Origin: Pyxidicoccus fallax
GTDB lineage: Bacteria; Myxococcota; Myxococcia; Myxococcales; Myxococcaceae
NCBI RefSeq assembly: GCF_012933655.1
Contig: NZ_JABBJJ010000003.1
Location: 56,965-120,964 of the forward strand
Direction of reading: 5' to 3'
DNA length: 64,000 nucleotides
Both the position numbers and the translations under genes were made by a program. This document shows, in pieces, positions 1-8,557 of this stretch (positions within the stretch are counted from its first letter, which is position 1; every line of letters starts with the position of its first letter). Under the pieces are notes generated by a model. That model searched no databases. It had not been told where the DNA came from and saw only the letters and a list, made by a program, of their open reading frames with translations.

Positions 1-2089
1 CCACCACCAGCCGGCCGCCGTTGAGCAGCGCGCCCCAGACTTCCAGCGTGGACGCGTCGAAGGCCACGGGCGCCAGCTGGAGGAAGGTGTGCTCCGGCCC
101 GAACTGGATGAACGAGGAGCCGCGTACCAGCCGCACCACGCCTCGGTGCGGCACGCTGACGCCCTTGGGCTGGCCGGTGCTGCCCGAGGTGAACATGACG
201 TACGCGAGGCTGTCGGCGGAGACCTCCACCTCCGGCGGCGTCTGGGGCCAGCGCACCACCTGCGTCCACTCGGAGTCCAGGCACACGAGGAACTGGCCCA
301 GCGCGGGCAGCTCGTCCGCTACGTGCTCCTGGGTGAGCAGCACGCCGACGCCGGCCTGCTGGAGCAGGAAGGTGATGCGCTCGACGGGGTAGGTGCGGTC
401 CACCGGCACGTAGGCGCCGCCGGCCTTGAGCACGCCGAGCAGCGCCACCACCAGCTCCAGCGAGCGCTCCAGGCACACGCCCACGCGCGAGCCCGGCGCG
501 ACGCCGCTGGCGCGCAGGTGGTGCGCGAGCTGGTTCGCGCGCGCATCGAGTTCCGCATACGTGAGCCGCGCGTCACCGAAGACGACGGCCACCGCGTCCG
601 GCGTGAGGGCGGCCTGCCGGGCGAACAGCGTGTGGATGGGCGTGTCACGCGGGTAGACCGTGGTCGTCGCGTTCCAATCCACCAGGACGCGCTGGCGCTC
701 GGCCTCCGTCAACAGGGACAGGGAGGCGAGGGTCGCCTCGGGACGCGCGACGATGCCCTCCACGAGGACGCGGAACTGCTCCGCCATCCGTGAGACGGTG
801 TCCGCCTCGAAGAGGTCCGCGTTGTAGGAGAGCTGGCCGGAGAAACCCTCGGCCGTGCGCCACAGCCCGAGCTCCAGCTCGAAACGAACCGGGCTGTCGT
901 CCACCGGCTGCGCGCGCAGCGTCAGTCCGGGCAGGGACAGCGTGGGCACGGGCGCGTTCTGGAGGACGAAGGTCGCCTGCACCAGCGGAGGACGGCTCAG
1001 GTCCCGCTCCACCTTGACTGCTTCCACCAGCCGCTCGAAGGGCACGGACTGGTAGGTGAACGCGCCGAGCACGCTCTCTCGCTCCCGGGCCAGCAGCGAG
1101 CGGACGGTGTCCGAGCCCGACACGCGGGCACGCAGCGGCAGCGTGTTGACGAAGAAGCCGACGAGTCCTTCCAGCTCTCCCCGGTCGCGGCCCGCCAGCA
1201 CGGTGCCGACGAGCAGGTCCTCCTGGCCGGTATGCCGGCTGAGCAGCAGGTGCCACGCGGCGAGCAGGGCCATGAAGGGGGTGATGCCCTCCCGGCGGCA
1301 GAAGGCCTCCAGGGCCTCGGCGAGCGGCACCGGCAGGAGCACCGGGCGAGCGCCGCCCCGCGAGGTCTGCACCGCCGGGCGCGGCCTGTCCGTGGGCAGC
1401 TCCAGCGCCTGGGGCGCACCGGCGAGCCGCTCGCGCCACCAGCGGAGCTGGTGGTCCAGCATGTCATCCCGCAGCCAGCCGCGCTGCCATGCCGCGAAGT
1501 CCGCGTACTGCACGGACAGCTCCGGGAGCGGCGAGGGCCGGCCCTCGGAGAAGGCGAGGTAGAGCGCGGCCAGCTCGCGGACGACGACGCCCATGGACCA
1601 GCCGTCCGACACGATGTGATGCTGGGTGAGCACGAGGACGTGCTCCTGGGCACCGAGCCGGAGCAGGGCGGCGCGCAGTAGTGGGCCGCGGGTCAGGTCG
1701 AAGGGGCGGAGCGCCTCATCCCGAACCCAGCGCGCGACGTCGCGCCGCGCCTCGGGCTGCTCGGACAGGTCCGTCACCGGCAGCGGCACGGGGGTGGCGG
1801 GGTGGATGACCTGCACGGGGCCGCTCGGGCCCTCGCGGAAGGTGGTGCGGAGCGCCTCGTGGCGGCGGACGAGCTCCGTCAGGCCGCGCCGCAGGGCGTC
1901 CGCGTCCAGGGTGCCCGTCAGGTGGAGCGTGCCCGGCAGGTTGTAGAAGGCGCTGCCCGGGTCGAGCTGGTCGAGGAACCACAGGCGCTGCTGTGCGAGC
2001 GACAGTGGCAGCTCGCCCGTGCGCGGGACGGGCACCAACGGAGGAACCTGGGGGCCCTGTCCGGCGAGCACCGCCCGGTCCACCCGCAC
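1..2089 (-). other. Module 3 of second NRPS: C and start of A (partial)
   Basis: C domain with QHHIVSDGWSMG near 1591-1630. The A domain runs from about 650 to the window edge and includes TSGSTGQPKGVSVPHRGV and FDASTLEVWGALLNGG, so only code positions D-A-L can be read. It keeps the HRG motif, unlike the X modules of the giant protein. Confidence 0.85.
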
Positions 2090-5000
2090 GGCCAGCTCCG
2101 CCAGAGTGGTGGAGTCGAACAGGTCCCGCAGCGGCAGCTCCACACCGAACGCGGCGCGGATGCGGCTGATGGCCTGGGTGGCCAGCAGGGAGTGGCCGCC
2201 CAGCTCGAAGAAGTTGTCGGACAGGCCGACCCGCGGCACGCCGAGCACCGTGCTCCACACCCCGGCCAGCAGCGTTTCGGTCTGGGTGCGCGGGGCGACG
2301 AAGTCGGGACGGCCGCTGTTCGCCGACTGGTCCGGCGCGGGCAGGGCCCTGCGGTCCACCTTGCCGTTGGAGGTGAGTGGCAGGGCCGGCAGTACCACCA
2401 CGGCGGAGGGCACCATGTACTCGGGCAGGGACGTCTTGAGGGCGGCGCGCAATGCGGCGCTGTCCGCCGTCATGCCCTCGCGAGGCACCACGTAGCCCAC
2501 GAGCCGCTTGCCGCCGGGCCCGTCCTCGCGCGCCACCACCACGGCCTCGCGGACCTCGGGGAGCTTCGCGAGCGCGGACTCCACCTCGCCCAGCTCGATG
2601 CGGAAGCCGCGCACCTTCACCTGCGCGTCGGCTCGGCCGACGAACTCCAGCGTGCCGTCCTCGCGCCAGCGCACGACGTCGCCCGTGCGGTACATGCGAG
2701 CGCCGGCTTCCACTTCCGCCGCGAACGGGTCCGGCACGAAGCGCTCGGCGGTGAGCTCCGGACGGCCCGCGTAGCCCCGGGCCACTCCCACGCCGCCGAG
2801 GTACAGCTCGCCCTTCACGCCCACGGGCACCGGCTCGCGGCGCGCATCCAGCACGTACGCGCGCACGTTGGCCAAGGGCCGGCCGATGGAGGGCACACGC
2901 CCATCCGCCACGCACTCGGTGAGCGTGGCCACGACCGTCGCCTCCGTCGGGCCGTACGAGTTGATGAACCGCCGACCCGGAGCCCAGCGCGCCACGACCT
3001 CCTCGGACAAGGCCTCGCCGCCAGAGATGACGGTGCGCAGCTCTGTCAGACCCTCCGGTGACGTGGCCGCCAGCGCCGCCGGGGTGAGGCTGACGACCGT
3101 GAGCGCCTCGTCCCGCAGCAGCTTCTGGAGCGGCGCACCCGGCATCAGCTTCTCCAGCGGCGCGAGCACCAGCGTGCCGCCGGAGCACAGCGTGGTGAAG
3201 ATCTCCTCCACCGACAGGTCGAAGCTCAGGCTGGCGAACTGCAACACCCGGCTGCCCGGGCCGATGCCGTAGGCCACCGCCTCCTGCGTCACGAGGTTCG
3301 CCACGCTCCGGTGCTCCACGGCCGTGCCCTTGGGCGTGCCGGTGCTGCCTGACGTGTAGAGCAGGTACGCCAGGTGGCTCGGAGTCACGCCCGTGCCGGG
3401 CGCCTCGGTGCTCTCGTGCGACAGCGCGTCCCGCTCGGAGTCGAGGCAGAGCGCTCGGGCACGGTGCGCCTCCGGGAAGCGCTCCAGCAGCGTCGACTGC
3501 GTCACCAGCACCGCCGCGCCGCTGTCCTCCAGCATGAAGGCCAGCCGTTCGCGCGGCAGCAGCGGATCCACGGGCACCCAGGCGCCCCCGGCCTTCAGGA
3601 TGCCGAGCAGCCCCACGACGATGTCCAGCGAGCGCTCCACGCTGAGCGCGACATGGACCTCGGGCCCTACTCCCCGGCGGCGCAACGCGTGCGCGAGCTG
3701 GTTGGCGCGCTGGTCGAGCCGCGCGTACGTGAGGTGCTCGCCCTGGAAGGAGGCAGCCACCACGTCCGGCGCGCGGCGCGCCTGGGCCTCGAACAGCGAG
3801 TGGATGCACGCCTCGGGGAAGGGCGCGCAGGTGGCATTCCAGTCCACGAGCACGCGGCGCCGCTCCTCACCCGACAGCAGCGAGAGCGCGGACAGGCGCT
3901 GCTCGGGCGCGGCGACCACGGACTCCACGAGCGAGCGCAGGTGCCGCACCATGCGCTCGGCGGTGGACGCGTCGAACAGGTCGGCGCGGTAGTCCAGCGA
4001 GCCCTCGAACCCCTCCGCCGTGCGCGTCAGCGTCAGCGTCAGGTCGAACTTCGCGACGTGGTCCCCCATGGGGACGCTGCGCAGCGACAGCCCCGGCAAC
4101 GTCAGCTCCGCGGGCGGCGTGTTCTGCAGGATGAACATCGTCCGGAACAGCGGCGCCTGACGCAGGTCGCGCATCGGCTGGAGCTGCTCGAAGGGGACAT
4201 GCTGGTGCGCATAGGCGCCCAGGGCCGTCTCCCGCACGCGGCGCAGCAGCTCGCGCACCGTCGGCTCGCCGTCCAGGCGGGTGCGCAGCACCAGCGTGTT
4301 GAGGAAGTACCCGACGATGCCCTCCAGCTCGGCGCGGTTGCGGCCGGCGACGGGAGTGCCGACGGAGATGTCCTCCTGCCCGGAGTAGCGCGACAGCAGC
4401 ACCTGGAACGCCGCCAGCAGGAGCATGAAGGGCGTGATGCCCTCGCGCTGGCAGAGGGACTCCACGGCCACGGCCAGCGAGCGCGGGAACAGGACGGGCG
4501 CCAGGGCTCCCGGTGGCGAGGCATGGTGCGTGCGTGGGCGGTCGGTGGGCAGCTCCAGGTCCTGCGGCGCTCCGTCGAGCTGTCGCCGCCACCACGCGAG
4601 CTGCTTCTCCAGCTCCGCGTCATCCAGCCACCGGCGCTGCCACGCCGCGTAGTCCGCGTACTGGAGCGGCAGCTCCGGCAGCGGCGAGGGCCGGCCCTCG
4701 GAGACGGCGGGGTAGAGCGCGGTCAGCTCGCGCACCAGGACGCTCATCGACCAGCCGTCCGAGACGATGTGGTGCACGTTGAGCAGCAGCACGTGGAGCC
4801 GCGGCTCGAGCTTCAGCAGCAGGGCCCGCAGCAGCGGGGGCGTGGACAGGCTGAAGGGGCGCAGGGACTCCGCGCCGACCCGGCGTCGCGCCTCGGCCTG
4901 ACGCGCGTCGGCCGGGAAGTCACTCAGGTCGACGAGAGGAAGCTCCAGCGGCACGGGCGCATGGACCCGCTGCACGGGCCCGTCGGCCTCGCCGTGGAAC

Positions 5001-8000
5001 GTGGTGCGCAGGGCCTCGTGCCGGCGCACCAGCTCGGAGAGGCTCTGGCGCAGGGCCTCGACGTTCACCTCGCCGGCCAGCTCCAGCGTGAACGACATGT
5101 TGAAGGCCGCGCTGCCGGGCTCGAGCTGGTCCAGGAACCACAGGCGCTGCTGCGAGAAGGAGACGGGCAGCGTCCCCGAGCGAGGCACGCGCTCGATGGG
5201 CGGCTGCGTGCCGACCTCACCCGCGCTCACCGCGGCGTCGATGCGCGCCGCGAGCGCGGTGACGGTGGGCGCCTGGAACAGCTCGCGCAGCGCCACCTCC
5301 ACGCCGAAGGACGCGCGGACGCGCGAGACGACCCGGGTGGCCAGCAGCGAGTGGCCCCCCAGCTCGAAGAAGCTGTCCCTCGCTCCCACGCGCTCCACGC
5401 CCAGCACCTGCGCGAAGAGCGCGGCCACCAGCTCCTCCGTGGGCGTGCGCGGGGCGACGTACTCGCGGGACGTCTCCCCCTGCTCCGGGGCGGGCAGGGC
5501 CTTGCGGTCCACCTTGCCGCTGGGCGACAGGGGCAGGGCCGGCAGCACCACGAAGGCCGACGGCACCATGAACGCGGGGAGCCGCTCTCCGAGCGCGGTG
5601 GCCAGGGCCGCGACGTCCAGGGACGCTCCAGGGGCGGCCACGACATACGCCACCAGCCGCGCGCCAGCGGCTCCGTCCTCGCGGACGACGACGACGGTGT
5701 CGGCCACCCCTGGCAGGGCGCGCAGGGCGGACTCGATTTCCCCCAGCTCGATGCGGAAGCCGCGCAGCTTCACCTGGAAGTCGGCGCGGCCCAGGTACTC
5801 CACCGTCCCGTCCGGCAGCCAGCGCGCCAGGTCTCCGGTGCGGTACATGCGCGCGCCCGGGGTGTCGCTGAACGGGTCCGGGACGAAGCGCTCCGCGGTG
5901 AGCTGGGGCCGGCGCCAGTAGCCGCGCCCCACCTGCACGCCGCCGATGTACAGCTCGCCCGTCACGCCGGTGGGCGTGGGCTGGCCCGCCGCGTCGACGA
6001 TGTAGATGCGCGTGTTCGCCACCGGCCGGCCGATGGGCACCGAGCGCAGCGGCTGCCCGCGCGGGCACTCCCAGTAGGTGACGTCCACCGCGGCCTCGGT
6101 GGGGCCGTAGAGGTTGTGCACGGCGGCGGCCGGCAGGCGCGCCTGGGCCTTGAGCACCAGGTCCCCCGGCAGCGCCTCGCCGCTGCACACCACGCGGCGC
6201 AGGTCGGCCAGGCCCTCCAGGCCCGGTTCCTCCACGAAGGCGCGCAGCATGGAGGGCACGAAGTGCGCGGTGGTGACGCGCCGCTCGGCCATCAACTTCA
6301 CGAGGTAGGCCGGGTCCTGGTGGCCGCCGGGGCGCGCCAGCACCAGCCGGGCGCCCGTCAGCAGCGGCCAGAAGAACTCCCACACGGAGACGTCGAAGCT
6401 GAACGGCGTCTTCTGCAGCACCGTGTCGTCCGCCGTCAGCCCGTACTCGCGCTGCATCCACAGCAGCCGGTTGACGACGCCCAGGTGCGCGTTCATCGCC
6501 CCCTTGGGGCGGCCGGTGCTGCCGGAGGTGAAGATGACGTACGCCAGCGACTCCGGGCCCGCCAGGAGCGCGGGCCGGGTGGCGGGCCGGGCCTCGACGG
6601 CGGCCCACTGCGTGTCCAGGCACAGCACCCGGGCGGAGTGGGGCGGCAGGACGTCCCGCAGGCGCTCCTGCGTGAGGAGCACCGGCGCGGCGGCGTCCTC
6701 CAGCATCCAGGCAAGACGCTCGCGAGGGTAGGCCGGGTCCAGCGGCACGTAGGCCGCGCCCGACTTGAGGACGCCCATCAGCGCGACGACCATCTCCAGC
6801 GAGCGCTCCAGGCACACGCCGACGAGCGACTCGGGGCCAGCCCCCAGCGCGCGCAGGTGGTGCGCGAGCTGGTTGGCGCGCGCGTCGAGCTGCGCGTAGG
6901 TGAGGCACTGCCCCTCGAACTCCAGGGCGACGGCGTCGGGCGTGAGCGCGGCCTGCCGTTCGAAGAGCTGGTGGAGGCACACGTCGCGCGGGAGGTCCGC
7001 GGCCGTGTCGTTCCAGCCCACCAGCACGCGCTGGCGCTCGGTCGCGTCCATCAGCGGCAGCTGGGACAGGCGCCGCTCCGGGTGCGCGGCGATGGCCTCC
7101 AGCAGCCTCTGGAAGTGGCCCAGCAGCCGCGTCACCGTGGGCGCCTCGAACAGGTCCGTGCGGTACACCGCGGCGACGCGCAGGCCCTCGGGCAGCTCGG
7201 TGGCCAGCAGCATCAGGTCCACCTGGGCGGTGCCGCTGTCCACCGGCCGCGCCTCCAGCCGCAGCCCCGGCACGTCCAGGGGCGGCAGCGGCGCGTTCTG
7301 CAGGGTGAACATCACCTGGAACAGCGGTGAGGTGCTCAGCTTGCGCTCGGGCTGGAGCGCCTCCACCAGCTTCTCGAAGGGGACGTCCTGGTGCGCGAAG
7401 GCCCCCAGCGCGACGTCATGCACCCGCCCCATCAGCTCGACGAACCCCGGGTCTCCGGACAGGTCCGTGCGCAGCGCGAGCGTGTTGACGAACAGGCCGA
7501 CGAGCCCCTCCAGCTCGGAGCGGTTGCGGCCGGCCACGGGCGTGCCGACGACGACGTCGTCCTGGCGGCTGTAGCGCGACAGCAGCGCGGCGTAGGCGGA
7601 CATCAGGACGGTGAAGAGGGTACGGCCCTCGCGGCGGGCCAGGTCCTTCAGCGACTGGAGCAGCGCGGGCGGCAGCACCACCGTGAGGCGCGCGCCGTCG
7701 GTGCCCGCGACGGCGGGGCGGGGCTTGTCGGTGGGCAGCTCCAGCACCGCGTTGGCGTCCAGCCGCTGGCGCCACCAGCCGAGCTGCGCGTCCAGCGTCT
7801 CGCCCTTGAGGGCGTCGCGCTGCCACCCGGCGAAGTCCGCGTACTGCATGGGCAGCGGCGGCAGCGGCGACGGGCGGCCCGCCGCGAGCGCGGGGTAGAG
7901 CGCGCCCAGCTCCTTCACCAGCACGCCCATCGTCCACCCGTCGGAGACGATGTGGTGCACGTTGAGGAGCAGCAGGTGCTCGCGCGCTTCCCAGCGGTAC

Positions 8001-8410
8001 AGCACCGCGCGCAGCAGGGGGCCCTTCTCCAGGTCGAAGGGCTGCCTCGCGTCCGCGTGCAGCCGGCTCCACGCCTCCGGCTCGCCCGTGACGTCCAGCA
8101 CGGGCAGGGCGACGTCCAGCGAGGGGACGATGTGCTGGAGCACCCGAGCGTCCTGCTCGACGAAGGTGGTGCGCAGCGCCTCGTGGCGCTGCACCAGCTC
8201 CTGGAGGGCGCGGCGCAGGGCGTCCCCGTCCAGCTCGCCGGACAGGCGCACGGCGGTGGGGCTGTTGAGGGCGGCGCTCCCGGGGTTGAGCCGCTCCTGG
8301 AACCACATGCGCTCCTGCGCGAAGGACACCGGGGCGCGGCGGGGTTGACGGGCCTTGTCGCGCAGCAACTCGGCGAGTCGCGCGCGCTTCTGCTCGGGGG
8401 TCAGCGCCAT
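1..8410 (-). CDS. Second NRPS gene, N-terminal 2,803 codons (runs off the window)
   Basis: The frame is open from the ATG at 8410 to the window edge with no stop. Domain order: C1 (about 7070-8410), A1 (5490-6990), T1 (5250-5440), C2 (3850-5200), A2 (2340-3840), T2 (2090-2290), C3 (700-2040), A3 (1-650, cut just after core A4). The C domains have HHIVSDGW. A1 code D-V-W-H-V-S-L-V-D-K matches Ser (DVWHLSLIDK). A2 code D-L-E-S-I-G-S-V-V-K is unassigned but almost equals module 4 of the giant NRPS. A3 begins D-A-L. The first 19 residues are identical to those of the giant NRPS, and the C1 domains are closely similar. Because the giant protein ends in its own TE, this is probably a separate assembly line, or one that starts with an acyl group; its end lies outside the window. 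Confidence 0.95.
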   Translation of the reverse strand, partial: MALTPEQKRARLAELLRDKARQPRRAPVSFAQERMWFQERLNPGSAALNSPTAVRLSGELDGDALRRALQELVQRHEALRTTFVEQDARVLQHIVPSLDVALPVLDVTGEPEAWSRLHADARQPFDLEKGPLLRAVLYRWEAREHLLLLNVHHIVSDGWTMGVLVKELGALYPALAAGRPSPLPPLPMQYADFAGWQRDALKGETLDAQLGWWRQRLDANAVLELPTDKPRPAVAGTDGARLTVVLPPALLQSLKDLARREGRTLFTVLMSAYAALLSRYSRQDDVVVGTPVAGRNRSELEGLVGLFVNTLALRTDLSGDPGFVELMGRVHDVALGAFAHQDVPFEKLVEALQPERKLSTSPLFQVMFTLQNAPLPPLDVPGLRLEARPVDSGTAQVDLMLLATELPEGLRVAAVYRTDLFEAPTVTRLLGHFQRLLEAIAAHPERRLSQLPLMDATERQRVLVGWNDTAADLPRDVCLHQLFERQAALTPDAVALEFEGQCLTYAQLDARANQLAHHLRALGAGPESLVGVCLERSLEMVVALMGVLKSGAAYVPLDPAYPRERLAWMLEDAAAPVLLTQERLRDVLPPHSARVLCLDTQWAAVEARPATRPALLAGPESLAYVIFTSGSTGRPKGAMNAHLGVVNRLLWMQREYGLTADDTVLQKTPFSFDVSVWEFFWPLLTGARLVLARPGGHQDPAYLVKLMAERRVTTAHFVPSMLRAFVEEPGLEGLADLRRVVCSGEALPGDLVLKAQARLPAAAVHNLYGPTEAAVDVTYWECPRGQPLRSVPIGRPVANTRIYIVDAAGQPTPTGVTGELYIGGVQVGRGYWRRPQLTAERFVPDPFSDTPGARMYRTGDLARWLPDGTVEYLGRADFQVKLRGFRIELGEIESALRALPGVADTVVVVREDGAAGARLVAYVVAAPGASLDVAALATALGERLPAFMVPSAFVVLPALPLSPSGKVDRKALPAPEQGETSREYVAPRTPTEELVAALFAQVLGVERVGARDSFFELGGHSLLATRVVSRVRASFGVEVALRELFQAPTVTALAARIDAAVSAGEVGTQPPIERVPRSGTLPVSFSQQRLWFLDQLEPGSAAFNMSFTLELAGEVNVEALRQSLSELVRRHEALRTTFHGEADGPVQRVHAPVPLELPLVDLSDFPADARQAEARRRVGAESLRPFSLSTPPLLRALLLKLEPRLHVLLLNVHHIVSDGWSMSVLVRELTALYPAVSEGRPSPLPELPLQYADYAAWQRRWLDDAELEKQLAWWRRQLDGAPQDLELPTDRPRTHHASPPGALAPVLFPRSLAVAVESLCQREGITPFMLLLAAFQVLLSRYSGQEDISVGTPVAGRNRAELEGIVGYFLNTLVLRTRLDGEPTVRELLRRVRETALGAYAHQHVPFEQLQPMRDLRQAPLFRTMFILQNTPPAELTLPGLSLRSVPMGDHVAKFDLTLTLTRTAEGFEGSLDYRADLFDASTAERMVRHLRSLVESVVAAPEQRLSALSLLSGEERRRVLVDWNATCAPFPEACIHSLFEAQARRAPDVVAASFQGEHLTYARLDQRANQLAHALRRRGVGPEVHVALSVERSLDIVVGLLGILKAGGAWVPVDPLLPRERLAFMLEDSGAAVLVTQSTLLERFPEAHRARALCLDSERDALSHESTEAPGTGVTPSHLAYLLYTSGSTGTPKGTAVEHRSVANLVTQEAVAYGIGPGSRVLQFASLSFDLSVEEIFTTLCSGGTLVLAPLEKLMPGAPLQKLLRDEALTVVSLTPAALAATSPEGLTELRTVISGGEALSEEVVARWAPGRRFINSYGPTEATVVATLTECVADGRVPSIGRPLANVRAYVLDARREPVPVGVKGELYLGGVGVARGYAGRPELTAERFVPDPFAAEVEAGARMYRTGDVVRWREDGTLEFVGRADAQVKVRGFRIELGEVESALAKLPEVREAVVVAREDGPGGKRLVGYVVPREGMTADSAALRAALKTSLPEYMVPSAVVVLPALPLTSNGKVDRRALPAPDQSANSGRPDFVAPRTQTETLLAGVWSTVLGVPRVGLSDNFFELGGHSLLATQAISRIRAAFGVELPLRDLFDSTTLAELAVRVDRAVLAGQGPQVPPLVPVPRTGELPLSLAQQRLWFLDQLDPGSAFYNLPGTLHLTGTLDADALRRGLTELVRRHEALRTTFREGPSGPVQVIHPATPVPLPVTDLSEQPEARRDVARWVRDEALRPFDLTRGPLLRAALLRLGAQEHVLVLTQHHIVSDGWSMGVVVRELAALYLAFSEGRPSPLPELSVQYADFAAWQRGWLRDDMLDHQLRWWRERLAGAPQALELPTDRPRPAVQTSRGGARPVLLPVPLAEALEAFCRREGITPFMALLAAWHLLLSRHTGQEDLLVGTVLAGRDRGELEGLVGFFVNTLPLRARVSGSDTVRSLLARERESVLGAFTYQSVPFERLVEAVKVERDLSRPPLVQATFVLQNAPVPTLSLPGLTLRAQPVDDSPVRFELELGLWRTAEGFSGQLSYNADLFEADTVSRMAEQFRVLVEGIVARPEATLASLSLLTEAERQRVLVDWNATTTVYPRDTPIHTLFARQAALTPDAVAVVFGDARLTYAELDARANQLAHHLRASGVAPGSRVGVCLERSLELVVALLGVLKAGGAYVPVDRTYPVERITFLLQQAGVGVLLTQEHVADELPALGQFLVCLDSEWTQVVRWPQTPPEVEVSADSLAYVMFTSGSTGQPKGVSVPHRGVVRLVRGSSFIQFGPEHTFLQLAPVAFDASTLEVWGALLNGGRLVV
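2090..5249 (-). other. Module 2 of second NRPS: C-A-T, substrate Z (unassigned)
   Basis: The C domain has HHIVSDGWSMS and the shortened HVPFEQLQPMRDLRQAP also seen in giant module 4. A-domain motifs FDLSVEEIF, VVSLTPAAL, TVISGGEA and INSYGPTEATVV give D-L-E-S-I-G-S-V-V-K. T domain DNFFELGGHSLLATQAISRI near 2185-2225. The whole module looks like a paralogue of giant module 4. Confidence 0.87.
5250..8410 (-). other. Module 1 of second NRPS: C-A-T, serine
   Basis: N-terminal C domain with HHIVSDGWTMG. The A domain has FDVSVWEFFW, TAHFVPSML, VVCSGEA and HNLYGPTEAAVDV, giving D-V-W-H-V-S-L-V-D-K, two conservative changes from the Ser code. T domain SFFELGGHSLLATRVVSRV near 5345-5385, closely similar to the T domain of giant module 3. 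There is no epimerase. Confidence 0.88.
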
Positions 8411-8552
8411 GGGCCGTGGCTACCTTTCAATGCGCGCAGGCGAAGCCATGGCGCGGCCAACGCCGGCCGGCGGTTCCCTGCGCGCACTCACGAAGAACGA
8501 AGAATCGAAGTTGAAGAAGGAGGCGCGGGTGATGTGTCGACCTGAGCCGGGC
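8411..8552 (-). promoter_or_regulatory. Gap and leader before the second NRPS gene
   Basis: 142 bases between the acylase stop and the ATG at 8410, the only break in the coupled downstream genes. It contains a perfect 12-base palindrome CGCCGGCCGGCG (8461-8472), a weak GAAAGG Shine-Dalgarno (8423-8428, 12 bases before the ATG) and a nine-codon frame MASPARIER ending just upstream (8420-8449). I see no clear promoter boxes; read-through from the operon is plausible. Confidence 0.35.
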
Positions 8553-8557
8553 TCAGG
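8541..8557 (-). terminator. Hairpin overlapping the acylase stop codon
   Basis: A perfect 8-base inverted repeat, CCTGAGCC-G-GGCTCAGG, includes the TGA stop (8553-8555). In practice the stem would be 7 bp with a three-base loop. No T-run follows in the transcript, so it may cause pausing or protect mRNA more than it terminates. Confidence 0.3.

Noticed and set aside
8420..8449. Nine-codon frame MASPARIER just before the second NRPS
   Set aside because: No Shine-Dalgarno in front of it and too short to distinguish from chance; mentioned only in the leader entry.
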